This document shows positions 42,962-51,637 of a DNA stretch of 64,000 bases, in pieces. Within the stretch, counting starts at the first letter, position 1. Each line of letters begins with the position of its first letter. A program made the position numbers and the translations under genes. The stretch lies in assembly GCF_020733705.1 (NCBI RefSeq), contig NZ_JAJFZM010000007.1, positions 62,001-126,000 of the forward strand. Direction: 5' to 3'. Source of the DNA: Nocardia australiensis (lineage in GTDB: Bacteria; Actinomycetota; Actinomycetes; Mycobacteriales; Mycobacteriaceae). The notes under the pieces were generated by a model. That model was not told where the DNA came from and made no database searches. It saw only the letters and a program-made list of their open reading frames with translations.

Positions 42962-43870
42962 CTACCTCTGATCGAACGACCGTTTTTCGGCGGCTTCCAG
43001 GCGCTTTCCCATAATCTCCAGGGCCGCCGCCAGGCGGTCGCGCGCTTCGCGGGCAACCGCGCGCAGTTCTAGTTGGTCGGCGTGGTGCAGGACCTCGCCG
43101 CGCAGCAGCAACACCGGATCGGCCGCCTCGACGAGTATGGTGTCGGCGTCTGCGCGTACCACCACATTGCATGGCAGTAGCAGACCTACCCGGGGATCAG
43201 CGGTCAGCGCGCGCTGCGCGAGGAGCGGGTTACAAGCACCGAGAATCAGATACTCGTCAATCTGCACGCCGAGCTTCATCCGCAGGGTGGCGCGCACATC
43301 GATCTCGGTCATGACGCCGAAACCTTGTTCGGCTAATGCCTTTCGAATTTCCGAGACCGTATCGGCGAACAGCGCCGACACCCGGACGGCGAGGTCTGCG
43401 GCGATCGGTCTGCGGATCTCGGTCACCAGATCGCCGGGCCGTACCGCCTGTTCCAGTGTCACCAGATACACCTCGGTAGGTGGTCCCACCGGTTGATAGC
43501 CGGAAGTGTGGATCCAATCGTCGAGCGCGCGGTAGGCATCACCGATGTGGTTGTAGTCGCCGTGGTGTCTGGTGCCGGCGAACAGGGCCGGCTCGACACG
43601 GCGCAAGCTGACTTGTTCGGCGGCGCCATCGAGTACGGCGTCGGTCACCGGGAGACCGAAGTCCACCTCGGTGCTCGCACCCGGTCCGAGCATGCCCAAA
43701 TACGTTGTTGACGGGGGGCCGGAGGGTGCGAGTCCGGTGCGTGCGGCCAGATCATAGAGTGCCCGCATGCCAGCGGCTATATCGTCGCCGGAATGGTCGG
43801 CGCGCACTGTGCGGCGCAGCTCGAGCATGGTGGTGGTGGTCGATTCGGTGACCACGACGCAATACGACAT
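42962..43870 (-). CDS. GyrI-like/DUF302 two-domain protein
   Basis: 302 residues from ATG 43870, with GGAG nine bases upstream. Residues 1-155 are a GyrI-like (AraC effector-binding) domain: LRRTVRADHSGDDIAAGMRA, ALFAGTRHHGDYNHIGDAYR, HTSGYQPVGPPTEVYL. Residues 170-290 are DUF302 (SEIRKALAEQGFGVMTEIDV, LILGACNPLLAQRAL, GLLLPCNVVVR). GyrI-like domains bind small amphipathic molecules and DUF302 occurs in redox or metal-stress proteins; the combination suggests a small-molecule sensor or scavenger. The gene follows a flavodoxin by 16 bp in an operon with a candidate DosR box. Confidence 0.82.
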   Translation of the reverse strand: MSYCVVVTESTTTTMLELRRTVRADHSGDDIAAGMRALYDLAARTGLAPSGPPSTTYLGMLGPGASTEVDFGLPVTDAVLDGAAEQVSLRRVEPALFAGTRHHGDYNHIGDAYRALDDWIHTSGYQPVGPPTEVYLVTLEQAVRPGDLVTEIRRPIAADLAVRVSALFADTVSEIRKALAEQGFGVMTEIDVRATLRMKLGVQIDEYLILGACNPLLAQRALTADPRVGLLLPCNVVVRADADTILVEAADPVLLLRGEVLHHADQLELRAVAREARDRLAAALEIMGKRLEAAEKRSFDQR

Positions 43871-43886
43871 CACTGCTGCTCCGATC

Positions 43887-44270
43887 TCACGACCGGTGCG
43901 CGTCGCGGTCGAGTTCGCGATGGGCGAGGCGATCCGCCCAGACCCGTGCACGCTCCAACTCGCCTGCTGCGACCGGGCCGAGGGGACCGTTGACGAGGAA
44001 GTCCGCCGGTGCATCGGTCAGCTCATAACCCAAGCGCCGCAACCGCTTTCCGACACCGCGCGCGGCCGATCCCGCGAACCAGGACGGTATCGCGGTCTTG
44101 GTGCAGAAGGCCGCGGCTCGGGAGCCCGGCGGTACCGGCAGTGTGGAGTCGAGCCATTCCCGCATGCCGACATCGACCTTGACCGGCGCCTCGGCCCGGG
44201 CTGCCGCGACGGTCTTGACGATGGTGGCGGTATTGCCGAACGTCGACTCGTAGACGATCCGGACCCGCAT
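43887..44270 (-). CDS. Flavodoxin-domain protein with internal deletion
   Basis: 127 residues from ATG 44270, preceded by GGAGGAG. It opens with the flavodoxin P-loop MRVRIVYESTFGNTATIVKT and ends with the usual actinobacterial flavodoxin tail: MREWLDSTLP, AGSAARGVGKRLRRLGYELT, GPVAAGELERARVWADRLA. Between them, relatives have about 55 more residues carrying the second FMN loop (GxPTHAF-type); here AAARAEAPVKVDVGMREWL joins directly. The frame is kept, yet half of the FMN site is gone. It may be non-functional or bind FMN only through the phosphate loop. First gene of the pair with the GyrI/DUF302 protein. Confidence 0.75.
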   Translation of the reverse strand: MRVRIVYESTFGNTATIVKTVAAARAEAPVKVDVGMREWLDSTLPVPPGSRAAAFCTKTAIPSWFAGSAARGVGKRLRRLGYELTDAPADFLVNGPLGPVAAGELERARVWADRLAHRELDRDAHRS

Positions 44271-44358
44271 GCCGGTCTCCTCCGCTGTGGACACTGCTTC
44301 GACCTCGACGCTACGACCGAGCGATGCCCTCGCACAGTGCCGAACTGACGCATGCCGA

Positions 44359-44371
44359 GGGACTTTCGGCA
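44359..44371 (-). promoter_or_regulatory. Candidate DosR box upstream of the flavodoxin operon
   Basis: GGGACTTTCGGCA lies 89-101 bp upstream of the flavodoxin start. It fits the GGGACTTTNGGCC pattern of DosR sites. It would place this pair under the same control as the dosRS block. Confidence 0.5.
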
Positions 44372-44501
44372 TCGGTGTCCGGCGGACGAACCCACGTATG
44401 GTGGCGCTGGCGGGTGCTGAGTGCGTTGCTATTGCCGGCCTGGCGGTCACCTCGCGTGCCCGGGCCGCGCTCGCGGTGCTGCACCTCGTTACTCTGCGGG
44501 G

Positions 44502-45164
44502 ATGGTCAGACCCGAATCGGCACTGCGCCGCCTGCTGCGTGAAACAGGAAAGCTGCTGCAACCGTATGGGTTTCACGGCTCCGAACCGAGGTGGGTGCGG
44601 GTCCAGCCGGGCGGTGTCGCCTCCGTCGGCCGTACCCGAATTTCCCGCACATGGACCAGCGGACAGCAGACGATCAGGTTCGGCTTGGAGCTGAGCGCCA
44701 CACCAACAGCCTGGTGGGAATTCGGTAACTGGCGCAACATGCAGCTGGGCCTCTCGCCCACACCGCTGGAAGAGGCGACCGGCCCCGATCTGCTCAACAC
44801 CCGCACCCTGCCGCATGAGCTGACCACGTTGTGGTCCCTGCGGCTCGACCCGGCTCAACCTCAGCACGTGCTGCAAACCGATATCGACACCATCCGCGCC
44901 GAACTGCCCGGCCGTGTACACGCCTACGCGCGCCGAGCATTACGGCTGGTGGAGCCGGATCGGTACCTCGATGAGCTGCTCACCCATCCCGACCCTCCGA
45001 TCGGTACCTGGGAGGCGATCGTTGTCCTGCTCGCCGATCGAGGGCCGGGACCACAACTCGACGACGCATTCGACCAGCTCCGAACATGCTTCGCGGAACG
45101 AGATGTGTCGGCGGACGCAGAGGATGTCATCGCGTACGCGCAAACCCGAGCTGCCATGGTGTGA
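44502..45164 (+). CDS. DUF4304-like protein
   Basis: 220 residues from ATG 44502. The first half, LRETGKLLQPYGFHGSEPRW, RTRISRTWTSGQQTIRFGLE and AWWEFGNWRNMQLGLSPTPL, resembles DUF4304 proteins of unknown function; the second half is an alpha-helical tail (YARRALRLVEPDRYLDELLT). The longer frame to 44421 is not protein-like. No partner gene; the neighbours are read in other directions. Confidence 0.65.
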   Translation: MVRPESALRRLLRETGKLLQPYGFHGSEPRWVRVQPGGVASVGRTRISRTWTSGQQTIRFGLELSATPTAWWEFGNWRNMQLGLSPTPLEEATGPDLLNTRTLPHELTTLWSLRLDPAQPQHVLQTDIDTIRAELPGRVHAYARRALRLVEPDRYLDELLTHPDPPIGTWEAIVVLLADRGPGPQLDDAFDQLRTCFAERDVSADAEDVIAYAQTRAAMV

Positions 45165-45459
45165 GTAAAAGGCGTCCTCGCGGCCGCGCTGCAATCTACG
45201 GGCCGGACAACTCCTCGACTGCGCTCGGAAGGGCGGTCTCGAAGTCGATCAGCTTCACCTCATCAGTTATCCAGGCCTGCAGTGCATCACCACACTCTCG
45301 GGTGGGGTGATGTACGTCGCAGCAGTTCGTGTCGTGTTTCGGCGATGCGCGGTGTCTCGAGGGCACATTCACGTTGCGGTCGAGGATGTGCCGTCTCACT
45401 GTCGCTGCCAGATTGCGGATATTCCGGAAACCTGACCAAGCGATTGCTAGTCTCGGCCG

Positions 45460-46539
45460 ATGATCCCAACGATCGTTTGGGGCACGGGGAATGTCGGCCG
45501 GGCCGCCATTCGTGCCATCGAAGCGCATCCCGAGCTGGACTTGACCGGTGTGCTGGTGCACGATCCGGCGAAAATTGGGCGTGACGCGGGTGCGCTGGCC
45601 GGGTTGGATCGCGAGCTTGGGATTGCGGCCTCCGATGATGTCGAGGCGATGCTCGCGGCGCGCCCGCGCGCGGTCGTCTATGCGGCGTCGGGCGATATTC
45701 GGCCTGACGATGCGCTGGCCGATATTGTCAGGGCAATCCGTGCTGGCGCTGTTGTCGTCACACCCGCGCTGTACGCACTCTACGATCCGCGCAACGCGCC
45801 GCCGGAATTGCGGGATCCGATTCTTGCCGCGATCGCCGAGGGTGGTGGCTCCCTTTTCGTCTCCGGCGTCGACCCGGGCTGGGGCAACGATGTATTACCG
45901 ATCCTGCTCAGCGGACTCGGCCACACCGTGGATTCGATCCGCTGCCAGGAGATCTTCGACTACTCGACCTACGACCAGCCCGACTCGGTCCGCTACCTGG
46001 TCGGCATGGGTCAGCCGATGGACTACCAGCCGCCGATGACCGCGCCGGGCATCCCAACTATGGTGTGGGGCGGGCAGATTCGGCTGATCGCCCGCGCGCT
46101 CGGTGTCGATCTGGACGAGATCCGCGAGACGTTGGACCGGCGTCCGCTCGAGACCACCATCACCACGAAGACGATGGGTGAGTTCGAGGCGCGGACGCAG
46201 GGCGCGGTGCGGTTCGAGGTGCAGGGCATTGTCGAGGGCGAGCCGCGCATTGTCATCGAGCATGTCACGCGGATACATCCGTCCTGCGCGCCCGGCTGGC
46301 CCGCGCCGCCCGACGGTGCGGGCGCGCACCGCGTGATCATCGAGGGCGATCCACGTATCGAGGTCACCATCGAAGCCGACGCCGAGGACGGGAATCGCGC
46401 GGCGGGGGGAAACGCCACTGCCGTAGGGCGGTTGGTCAATTCCATCGATTGGTTGGCCGCCGCGGAACCGGGGCTCTACGACGCGCTCGATGTCCCACTG
46501 CGGCCAGCGGTCGGCAAGCTCGGAAGGAAACAGCTATGA
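45460..46539 (+). CDS. Dihydrodipicolinate-reductase-like NAD(P)-dependent dehydrogenase
   Basis: 359 residues. It starts with MIPTIVWGTGNVGRAAIRAI, the GxGxxG nucleotide fold, followed by ELDLTGVLVHDPAKIGRDAG. The middle (LFVSGVDPGWGNDVLPILLS, CQEIFDYSTYDQPDSVRYLV) matches the actinobacterial group annotated as dihydrodipicolinate reductase-like or 2,4-diaminopentanoate dehydrogenase-like; true DapB is much shorter. Substrate unknown. The stop overlaps the start of the AhpD-like gene (ATGA), so the two are co-translated. Confidence 0.85.
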   Translation: MIPTIVWGTGNVGRAAIRAIEAHPELDLTGVLVHDPAKIGRDAGALAGLDRELGIAASDDVEAMLAARPRAVVYAASGDIRPDDALADIVRAIRAGAVVVTPALYALYDPRNAPPELRDPILAAIAEGGGSLFVSGVDPGWGNDVLPILLSGLGHTVDSIRCQEIFDYSTYDQPDSVRYLVGMGQPMDYQPPMTAPGIPTMVWGGQIRLIARALGVDLDEIRETLDRRPLETTITTKTMGEFEARTQGAVRFEVQGIVEGEPRIVIEHVTRIHPSCAPGWPAPPDGAGAHRVIIEGDPRIEVTIEADAEDGNRAAGGNATAVGRLVNSIDWLAAAEPGLYDALDVPLRPAVGKLGRKQL

Positions 46540-47015
46540 ACATCGATATCCCCGAGGGCAAGGACCCGATCGGCTATGTCTGGGGCGAAATGGTTCCCGG
46601 CATCGGCCTGGCGGCATCGAACTTCTCCCTCGCGGTCTACTCGCACACCACATTGGGCCTGCGTGAATTCGAAGCCGCCCGGCTGCGCATCGCGCAAATC
46701 AACGGCTGCGTCTTCTGCCTCGACTGGCGCACCGAACGTGACGGCCAGAAGGTTGAGCCAGAGTTCGCAGACGACGTAACCAATTGGCGCACAACCGATT
46801 CCTTCGACGACCGCACCCGCCTCGCCGCCGAATACGCCGAACGCTACGCCGAGGACCACCACAATCTCGACGATGAATTCTGGGCGCGTATGACCGCCAG
46901 CTACACCCAAACCGAGATCGTCGAACTGAGCATGAGCATCGGCTCCTGGCTGGCGTTCGGCCGTCTCAACCACGTCCTCGGCCTCGACACCGTCTGCGTT
47001 CTTCCGGGCCACTGA
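46536..47015 (+). CDS. Carboxymuconolactone decarboxylase/AhpD-like protein
   Basis: 159 residues with the AhpD-like helix pair REFEAARLRIAQINGCVFCL (Cys58 and Cys61, CxxC) and a later FDDRTRLAAEYAERYAED and FGRLNHVLGL. The CxxC suggests thiol peroxidase or disulphide reductase activity rather than decarboxylation. Overlaps the preceding dehydrogenase by four bases; the two probably act on a common substrate. Confidence 0.87.
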   Translation: MNIDIPEGKDPIGYVWGEMVPGIGLAASNFSLAVYSHTTLGLREFEAARLRIAQINGCVFCLDWRTERDGQKVEPEFADDVTNWRTTDSFDDRTRLAAEYAERYAEDHHNLDDEFWARMTASYTQTEIVELSMSIGSWLAFGRLNHVLGLDTVCVLPGH

Positions 47016-47280
47016 CCGCCGCCGGTAGGGCGTGACGGCCGCGAACGGTGCCGATCCGCTCGCGAGTCGTCACGCCGATCAGGGTCCGCACGTCGCGAGG
47101 TTGGGGACCTTCGCAACGTGTCCACCAGTCGTGCGGCTAAAGATCGCCGGACCCCGATATTTTTGTTGCCTTTCGGGATTGCCTGCTCGAGGCGCACCCG
47201 GCGATACCTACATCGAGACCCGGGTGCAGATCGCCCTGATGCGACTCGACCAGCCGCGAAACCCCACCGGCACCGTGACC

Positions 47281-47390
47281 TCGCGGCGATGATGGTCCGC
47301 CCAGACGGGCACGTAGCCTGGGCCAGCGATGCAGCCGACTTCGGCGGTCTCACCCTCGCGCGGACCCGCTGGTTCGGCGCGCCCGAGTAG
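47281..47390 (+). pseudogene. C-terminal scrap of an FAD-dependent monooxygenase
   Basis: The frame reads MMVRPDGHVAWASD and ends LARTRWFGAPE with a TAG. LVRPDGHVAWR is the hallmark near the C-terminus of PHBH-type aromatic-ring FAD monooxygenases. Only about 35 codons remain and nothing upstream fits. Confidence 0.55.
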
Positions 47391-47467
47391 CGCTTGCGGG
47401 GCGCCGCGATACCGCCGTAGCTATTTGTCCGCACTGCCGACCGAATCCGTCGCCCAATAGCGCGCTG

Positions 47468-47484
47468 TTGAACGGAACGTTCAA
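47468..47484. promoter_or_regulatory. 17-bp palindrome upstream of the permease
   Basis: TTGAACG (47468-47474) and CGTTCAA (47478-47484) are perfect arms around GAA. The site is 52 bp before the likely start and looks like a TetR-type operator (GAACGxxxCGTTC). No TetR gene is adjacent. Confidence 0.5.
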
Positions 47485-47535
47485 TAGCGGTACATTACTT
47501 GGCGATATGATGTGCGTCACATGGAAGGTCTGGTT

Positions 47536-49086
47536 ATGAGTGCAGCCCGGCGACCTGTGGAGCTATCGGCGCTAGCGGATGTGCTGCACGCCGAGGATGT
47601 CGGATATCGCAAATCTCTGCACGCCCGACAGGTGCAGATGATCGCGATCGGTGGGGTTATCGGAACCGGGTTGTTCCTCGGTGCGGGCGGACGCCTCGCG
47701 GGCGCTGGTCCCGGCCTTTTTCTGGTCTACGCCGTATGCGGGGTGTTCGTGTTCATCATCCTGCGGGCGCTCGGCGAGCTGGTGCTGTACCGGCCCTCCT
47801 CGGGTTCGTTCGTTTCCTACGCTCGCGAGTTCTACGGGGAGAAGTTCGCCTTCGCCGTCGGCTGGATGTATTTCTTCCACTGGTGCATGACCGGGATCGT
47901 AGATATCACCGCCATCGCCACCTATGTCCGCTACTGGGGAGCGTTCTCGGTCATCCCGCACTGGGTGATCGCGCTGCTGGCCCTGATCGTGGTGGTGGGT
48001 ACCAACCTGATTTCGGTGCGCTGGTTCGGGGAACTCGAATTCTGGGTCGCGCTGATCAAAGTCGTCGCGCTGATCGGCTTTCTGATTATCGGGACGGTGT
48101 TCCTCGCCGGGCGATTCACGATTCGGGGTGAAGCCACCGGTGTCGGCGTGGTCACGCATCACGGTGGTTGGTTCCCGACCGGCCTGCTACCGCTGATCAC
48201 CGTCACCACCGGCGTGGTATTCGCGTACGCCGCAGTCGAATTGGTCGGTATCGCGGCCGGTGAGGCGGAGAATCCGGAGAAGATCATGCCGCGGGCGATC
48301 AACTCCGTGATTGCCCGGATCGCGCTGTTCTATGTCGGCTCGCTGGTGCTGCTGGGGTTGTTGTTGCCGTATACGGCTTTCCGGGTCGGGGAGAGCCCGT
48401 TCGTCACATTCTTCGCGAGGATCGGTGTACCCGCTGCCGGATCTGTCATGAATCTTGTTGTGCTCACCGCCGCGTTTTCCAGCCTCAATGCCGGCCTGTA
48501 CTCGACCGGCCGGATTCTGCGCTCGATGTCTATGAACGGCAGTGCGCCCGCCGTGGCCTCGCGAATGTCGCGCATCGGGGTGCCCTATATCGGCGTGCTG
48601 GCAACCGGTGCGATCGCGCTGATCGGGGTGGGCTTGGACGCTTTTGTTCCCGACCACGCGTTCGAGATCGTATTGAACGTGTCCGCGCTCGGCACCATTG
48701 TGTCGTGGACCGCGATTCTGCTCTGCCAGTTGCAGTTGCGGCGAGCGCGGGCGCGACGTCCGGATTTGCGAATGGCCGGCGTGCCCTATGCGAGCGTTGC
48801 GACGCTGGTTTTCCTCGCGGGGGTGGTATTCCTGATGGCCTGTAGCGATGACGCGACGCAGCGGGCCGCGGTACTGGTCATGCTCCTGGTGCTGGTTCCG
48901 GCTTTGGTCGGTGGCTGGTTCCTCGCCCGCCGAAAGGTATTGCGAATAGCGGCGATTCGCCACGACCATACTGGCCAGTTTCCGGTGGTGGCCGAAAGGC
49001 CGTGGCCAGGGCGTGCCGCCGATCCAGAAGTGATCGTCGTCGAGCCGGGGAAGCGATTCCAAGGCGGTGGGGGCTCGCGGCCGTGA
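47536..49086 (+). CDS. Amino-acid permease (L-asparagine permease-like)
   Basis: 516 residues from ATG 47536, which has GGAAGG seven bases upstream; ATG 47521 and GTG/ATG 47512 are alternatives. The APC-family opening is YRKSLHARQVQMIAIGGVIG then TGLFLGAGGRL, and twelve membrane helices follow; EFYGEKFAFAVGWMYFFHWC and FAYAAVELVGIAAGEAENPE are family blocks seen in AnsP/GabP-type transporters. It imports a neutral or acidic amino acid by proton symport; asparagine is a guess from the N-terminal similarity. The C-terminus carries about 35 polar residues. Confidence 0.87.
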   Translation: MSAARRPVELSALADVLHAEDVGYRKSLHARQVQMIAIGGVIGTGLFLGAGGRLAGAGPGLFLVYAVCGVFVFIILRALGELVLYRPSSGSFVSYAREFYGEKFAFAVGWMYFFHWCMTGIVDITAIATYVRYWGAFSVIPHWVIALLALIVVVGTNLISVRWFGELEFWVALIKVVALIGFLIIGTVFLAGRFTIRGEATGVGVVTHHGGWFPTGLLPLITVTTGVVFAYAAVELVGIAAGEAENPEKIMPRAINSVIARIALFYVGSLVLLGLLLPYTAFRVGESPFVTFFARIGVPAAGSVMNLVVLTAAFSSLNAGLYSTGRILRSMSMNGSAPAVASRMSRIGVPYIGVLATGAIALIGVGLDAFVPDHAFEIVLNVSALGTIVSWTAILLCQLQLRRARARRPDLRMAGVPYASVATLVFLAGVVFLMACSDDATQRAAVLVMLLVLVPALVGGWFLARRKVLRIAAIRHDHTGQFPVVAERPWPGRAADPEVIVVEPGKRFQGGGGSRP

Positions 49087-49261
49087 ACCTGGCCGGGGCG
49101 TTCTCGCCGGACGCCGCGTCGCCGGCATTACGGAGCAGGTTCATGAGCTTGCTGTCGCCCTCGAGCTGATTGGCGGCGGTGCGCGGCTTCGGTGGTGGCG
49201 CGTCCTCCGTGACCTCGGTGAGGTTCTCGGTGTAGATGAATTTATCGCGGGCCGCCACGAA

Positions 49262-49500
49262 CTGGCCCAATACTTGACGCGGCGTCGGATCGTGCGGTCG
49301 GAGCAGCCGGGGCTGGCGATCCGTCCGTAGCCGGAGCCGTGCACCAGTGCTGCGATCACGTGCTCGAAGACGATTCGGTCAGCGACGCGCGGGTTGTGGC
49401 AGCCGAGCGGATGCGTGTCCATGTGCTCGGGCAGCAGCGCCGCGAACTGGCCCCACGGGGGTTCGAGCAGGCATGATGGCACGACAGGCTCCATGATCAC
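49262..49500 (-). mobile_element. IS5-type transposase N-terminal fragment
   Basis: Leftward: MEPVVPSCLLEPPWGQFAAL, HPLGCHNPRVADRIVFEHVI, AALVHGSGYGRIASPGCSDR and TIRRRVKYWA. This is the DUF4096/DDE N-terminal region of IS5-family transposases with a small deletion before HPLGC. The catalytic domain is missing; downstream sequence is unrelated. A truncated relic. Confidence 0.7.
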
Positions 49501-49598
49501 GCAGGCTCGTGCCTGCTTTGCCGCCGCCCGACGCGGGGTTACCGCATGCGGGAAATGCGGCGACCTGACGGCTGGGCGGCGCGTAGCATCTGGTCAAC

Positions 49599-49928
49599 AT
49601 GAACGACCGCGAGATCGTTGCCACGGGTTCGTGGCTGTATGCCGACGTTGTCCCCATGCCGGTGTTCGTCGTCCGTCTCGACTGCGACTTCTGGTACGAG
49701 GTGGCCCGAGAAGAGGGCACACTCGCGGTGGGCGAGGAGCCGTTCCTTGATGCGGACGGACATGCCTACTACGTGTCGTTCCACGGCCTCCGCGACGATG
49801 CGTCATTCTGGCCTGATTCCGGGACACACCGTTCGGCTGATGAGGCGAGGATCACGGCAGAATCGAGGGTGCCCTCTCCGATCACTTGGCAGTCTGATGA
49901 ATCACTTCCATGGAAGATCAGAGTTTGA
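49599..49928 (+). CDS. Hypothetical protein
   Basis: 109 residues, well balanced in composition: MNDREIVATGSWLYADVVPM, VVRLDCDFWYEVAREEGTLA, DADGHAYYVSFHGLRDDASF. No signal peptide, membrane helix or known motif. It lies among mobile-element remnants, so it may be cargo. Confidence 0.55.
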   Translation: MNDREIVATGSWLYADVVPMPVFVVRLDCDFWYEVAREEGTLAVGEEPFLDADGHAYYVSFHGLRDDASFWPDSGTHRSADEARITAESRVPSPITWQSDESLPWKIRV

Positions 49929-50294
49929 AGCGTCACGATCCGTCTGATGAGGAGTGGGAGCAATTGGCGTCGGCTCGTGGCCTTCTGGCCTCTGCCTGTC
50001 CGCCGCCATCGTCACGCTCCGCATGCTCATGCATCGCCCACCCCCGCGTTGCCGGTGAGACAACCGCCCATCACAAAGCGCCTGAAGTGACGCCTACTGC
50101 CGGGCGCTCTAAGCCGACTACCCCCGGCAGTGACCTCGCCGCCGCGATCGAAAACGCCTTGGACCACTGCATTCTCAGCGACGGACTCACGGGCGCGGTG
50201 CCGCCGTATGCGAGGTACGGTCCCTGCTGTCTCCCGCCGACGACAATCACTTGCTCGACGACCTCGCCGAGGCCATCGCGGCGCGCGAACATGT
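49929..50294. other. Decayed stretch among mobile-element fragments
   Basis: At its left edge a frame reads LKRHDPSDEEWEQLA, like the opening of IS5-type transposases (RHDLTDxEWxxL), then loses similarity. The rest shows nothing I can support. Confidence 0.35.
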
Positions 50295-50785
50295 TCAGTC
50301 TTCGTCCGCGGCGGCGGGATCGCGCAACGGCCTGATCCCGGCGTCGGGGTCGGGTGGGGAAAACGCGTAGTGGCCGTGGACGTTGATGTGCGCGTACAGG
50401 TACGGGTGCAGGCGAGCGACATCCTCGTCTCGGACTTCGTGACCGCTCTCGCGGAGCTGGGTGAGGATGCGATCCAAATAGATTGTGTTTCACAGAGTTA
50501 CGCAGCCGGTCACCAGGCCCAGCGTGCCGAGTTGGTCCTCCATCCCGGCGTGGTACGCCTCCCGTAGCTCGCCTTTGCTGCCGTGGAACGCGTGCAGCAC
50601 TCCCTGGCGCTCTTCTTGGAGGTTGCGCATTCGTTTGATGTCGCGCCGGTAGGGTTCAGCGTCGACGTAGGACAACACATACAGAGTTTTGAAGATGCGC
50701 CCGAAATGCGCCAGCGCGATACCGAGTTGGGTTGGGTTCCCGCCGTGCTGCAACACGCGCATCACGTCGCGGCAGTCCCTCCCGC
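50295..50785 (-). mobile_element. Tn3-family transposase C-terminal remnant
   Basis: Leftward: DVMRVLQHGGNPTQLGIALA, HFGRIFKTLYVLSYVDAEPY, RRDIKRMRNLQEER, GELREAYHAGMEDQLGTLGL, VTGCVTL, then TGA (50492-50490), then NTIYLDRILTQLRESGHEVR and YLYAHINVHGHYAFSPPDPD. The family reads VTLWNTIYLDR, so TGA replaces the conserved Trp codon. Only the last 165 residues of about 1000 remain; terminal inverted repeats were not found. Confidence 0.8.
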
Positions 50786-50906
50786 CTTCGGTCACTGGAG
50801 CATCGGCACTATCGCATGTGGACTCGGCTTCGGCTCGGCCGGCACGTTCAGCACGGCCTTCCGGCAGCGGTTCGGCGTCACTCCCCGCGCTATCCGCCGA
50901 TCCTGA
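50786..50906 (+). pseudogene. AraC-family DNA-binding C-terminus fragment
   Basis: The frame reads WSIGTIACGLGFGSAGTFST then AFRQRFGVTPRAIRRS and a stop: the second helix-turn-helix of AraC regulators (SIxxIAxxxGFxSxxxFsrxFrxrFGvTPxxxR). It begins exactly where the oppositely oriented Tn3 remnant ends, so the element or a deletion cut the rest of the gene. Confidence 0.65.
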
Positions 50907-50950
50907 CGTCATGCCCGGATGGCGCGATCAGCTCGAAAGATCTGCCCCGC

Positions 50951-51556
50951 TCAGGTATCGGCCGGTGCCGACCGCAGCGCGGGTAACAGGTACCGTCGCA
51001 GGTGGCACGATACGGCCGCGGTGTCGTCGGGATCGATCGTGTCACCCGGCACCGTGCCGAGGCTGATGAGGATGCGAGCCACCCATTCGGCGACCTCGGC
51101 GAGATCGTGGTCCGGATGGATTTCACCATGGTCGGCGGCACGGTCGATATACGGGCGCCAGAACGCGGCCAGGGCCGGTACCAGGGCGGATACGCCGGCG
51201 TCGGCGCAGGCGGCGAATTCCTCGGGTTCGACGGTGCGCAGGCGCATGAGCAGGGCCCCCGGATCGTCATAGGCGCCGCGGCCGATACGCACGCCGATGG
51301 CGAGTTGGTCGGCGAAGGTGCCGATGGTGTCCAGCTCGGCGCGGGCGTCGTTCCACCAGCTGTCGGTCAGCCGCACGATCGCCGCGCCGATCAGGGCGGG
51401 CTTGTCAGGAAAGTGGCGATACAGCCAGGCCCGCGACACCCCAGCCTCCTCGGCTACCTCGATCACCGTGGTCGCGCGAATCCCTTTGGTCGCCAGCAGC
51501 TTCTGCGTCGCGTCCAAGAGCCGATCGACCACCGTCGTGGTCGTCGCTTCGCTCAT
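50951..51556 (-). CDS. TetR-family regulator of the monooxygenase operon
   Basis: 201 residues with a standard helix-turn-helix (LLDATQKLLATKGIRATTVI, AGVSRAWLYRHFPDKPALIG) and an all-helical C-terminal domain. Divergent from the flavin monooxygenase operon across 151 bp that hold a nested palindrome, its likely binding site. It probably represses both directions until a hydrophobic substrate binds. Confidence 0.88.
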   Translation of the reverse strand: MSEATTTTVVDRLLDATQKLLATKGIRATTVIEVAEEAGVSRAWLYRHFPDKPALIGAAIVRLTDSWWNDARAELDTIGTFADQLAIGVRIGRGAYDDPGALLMRLRTVEPEEFAACADAGVSALVPALAAFWRPYIDRAADHGEIHPDHDLAEVAEWVARILISLGTVPGDTIDPDDTAAVSCHLRRYLLPALRSAPADT

Positions 51557-51637
51557 GTGCCGCCCCTTTCGCTCCGCGCCGGAGCGCGAGTTTCCACCGC
51601 TTGTTTCGGGAAAACTCTAGCAATGTGTGGACAGATC

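Noticed and set aside
50490..50492. In-frame TGA in the Tn3 transposase as recoded Trp
   Set aside because: Only a C-terminal fragment of the transposase exists; a nonsense mutation in a relic is simpler than recoding.
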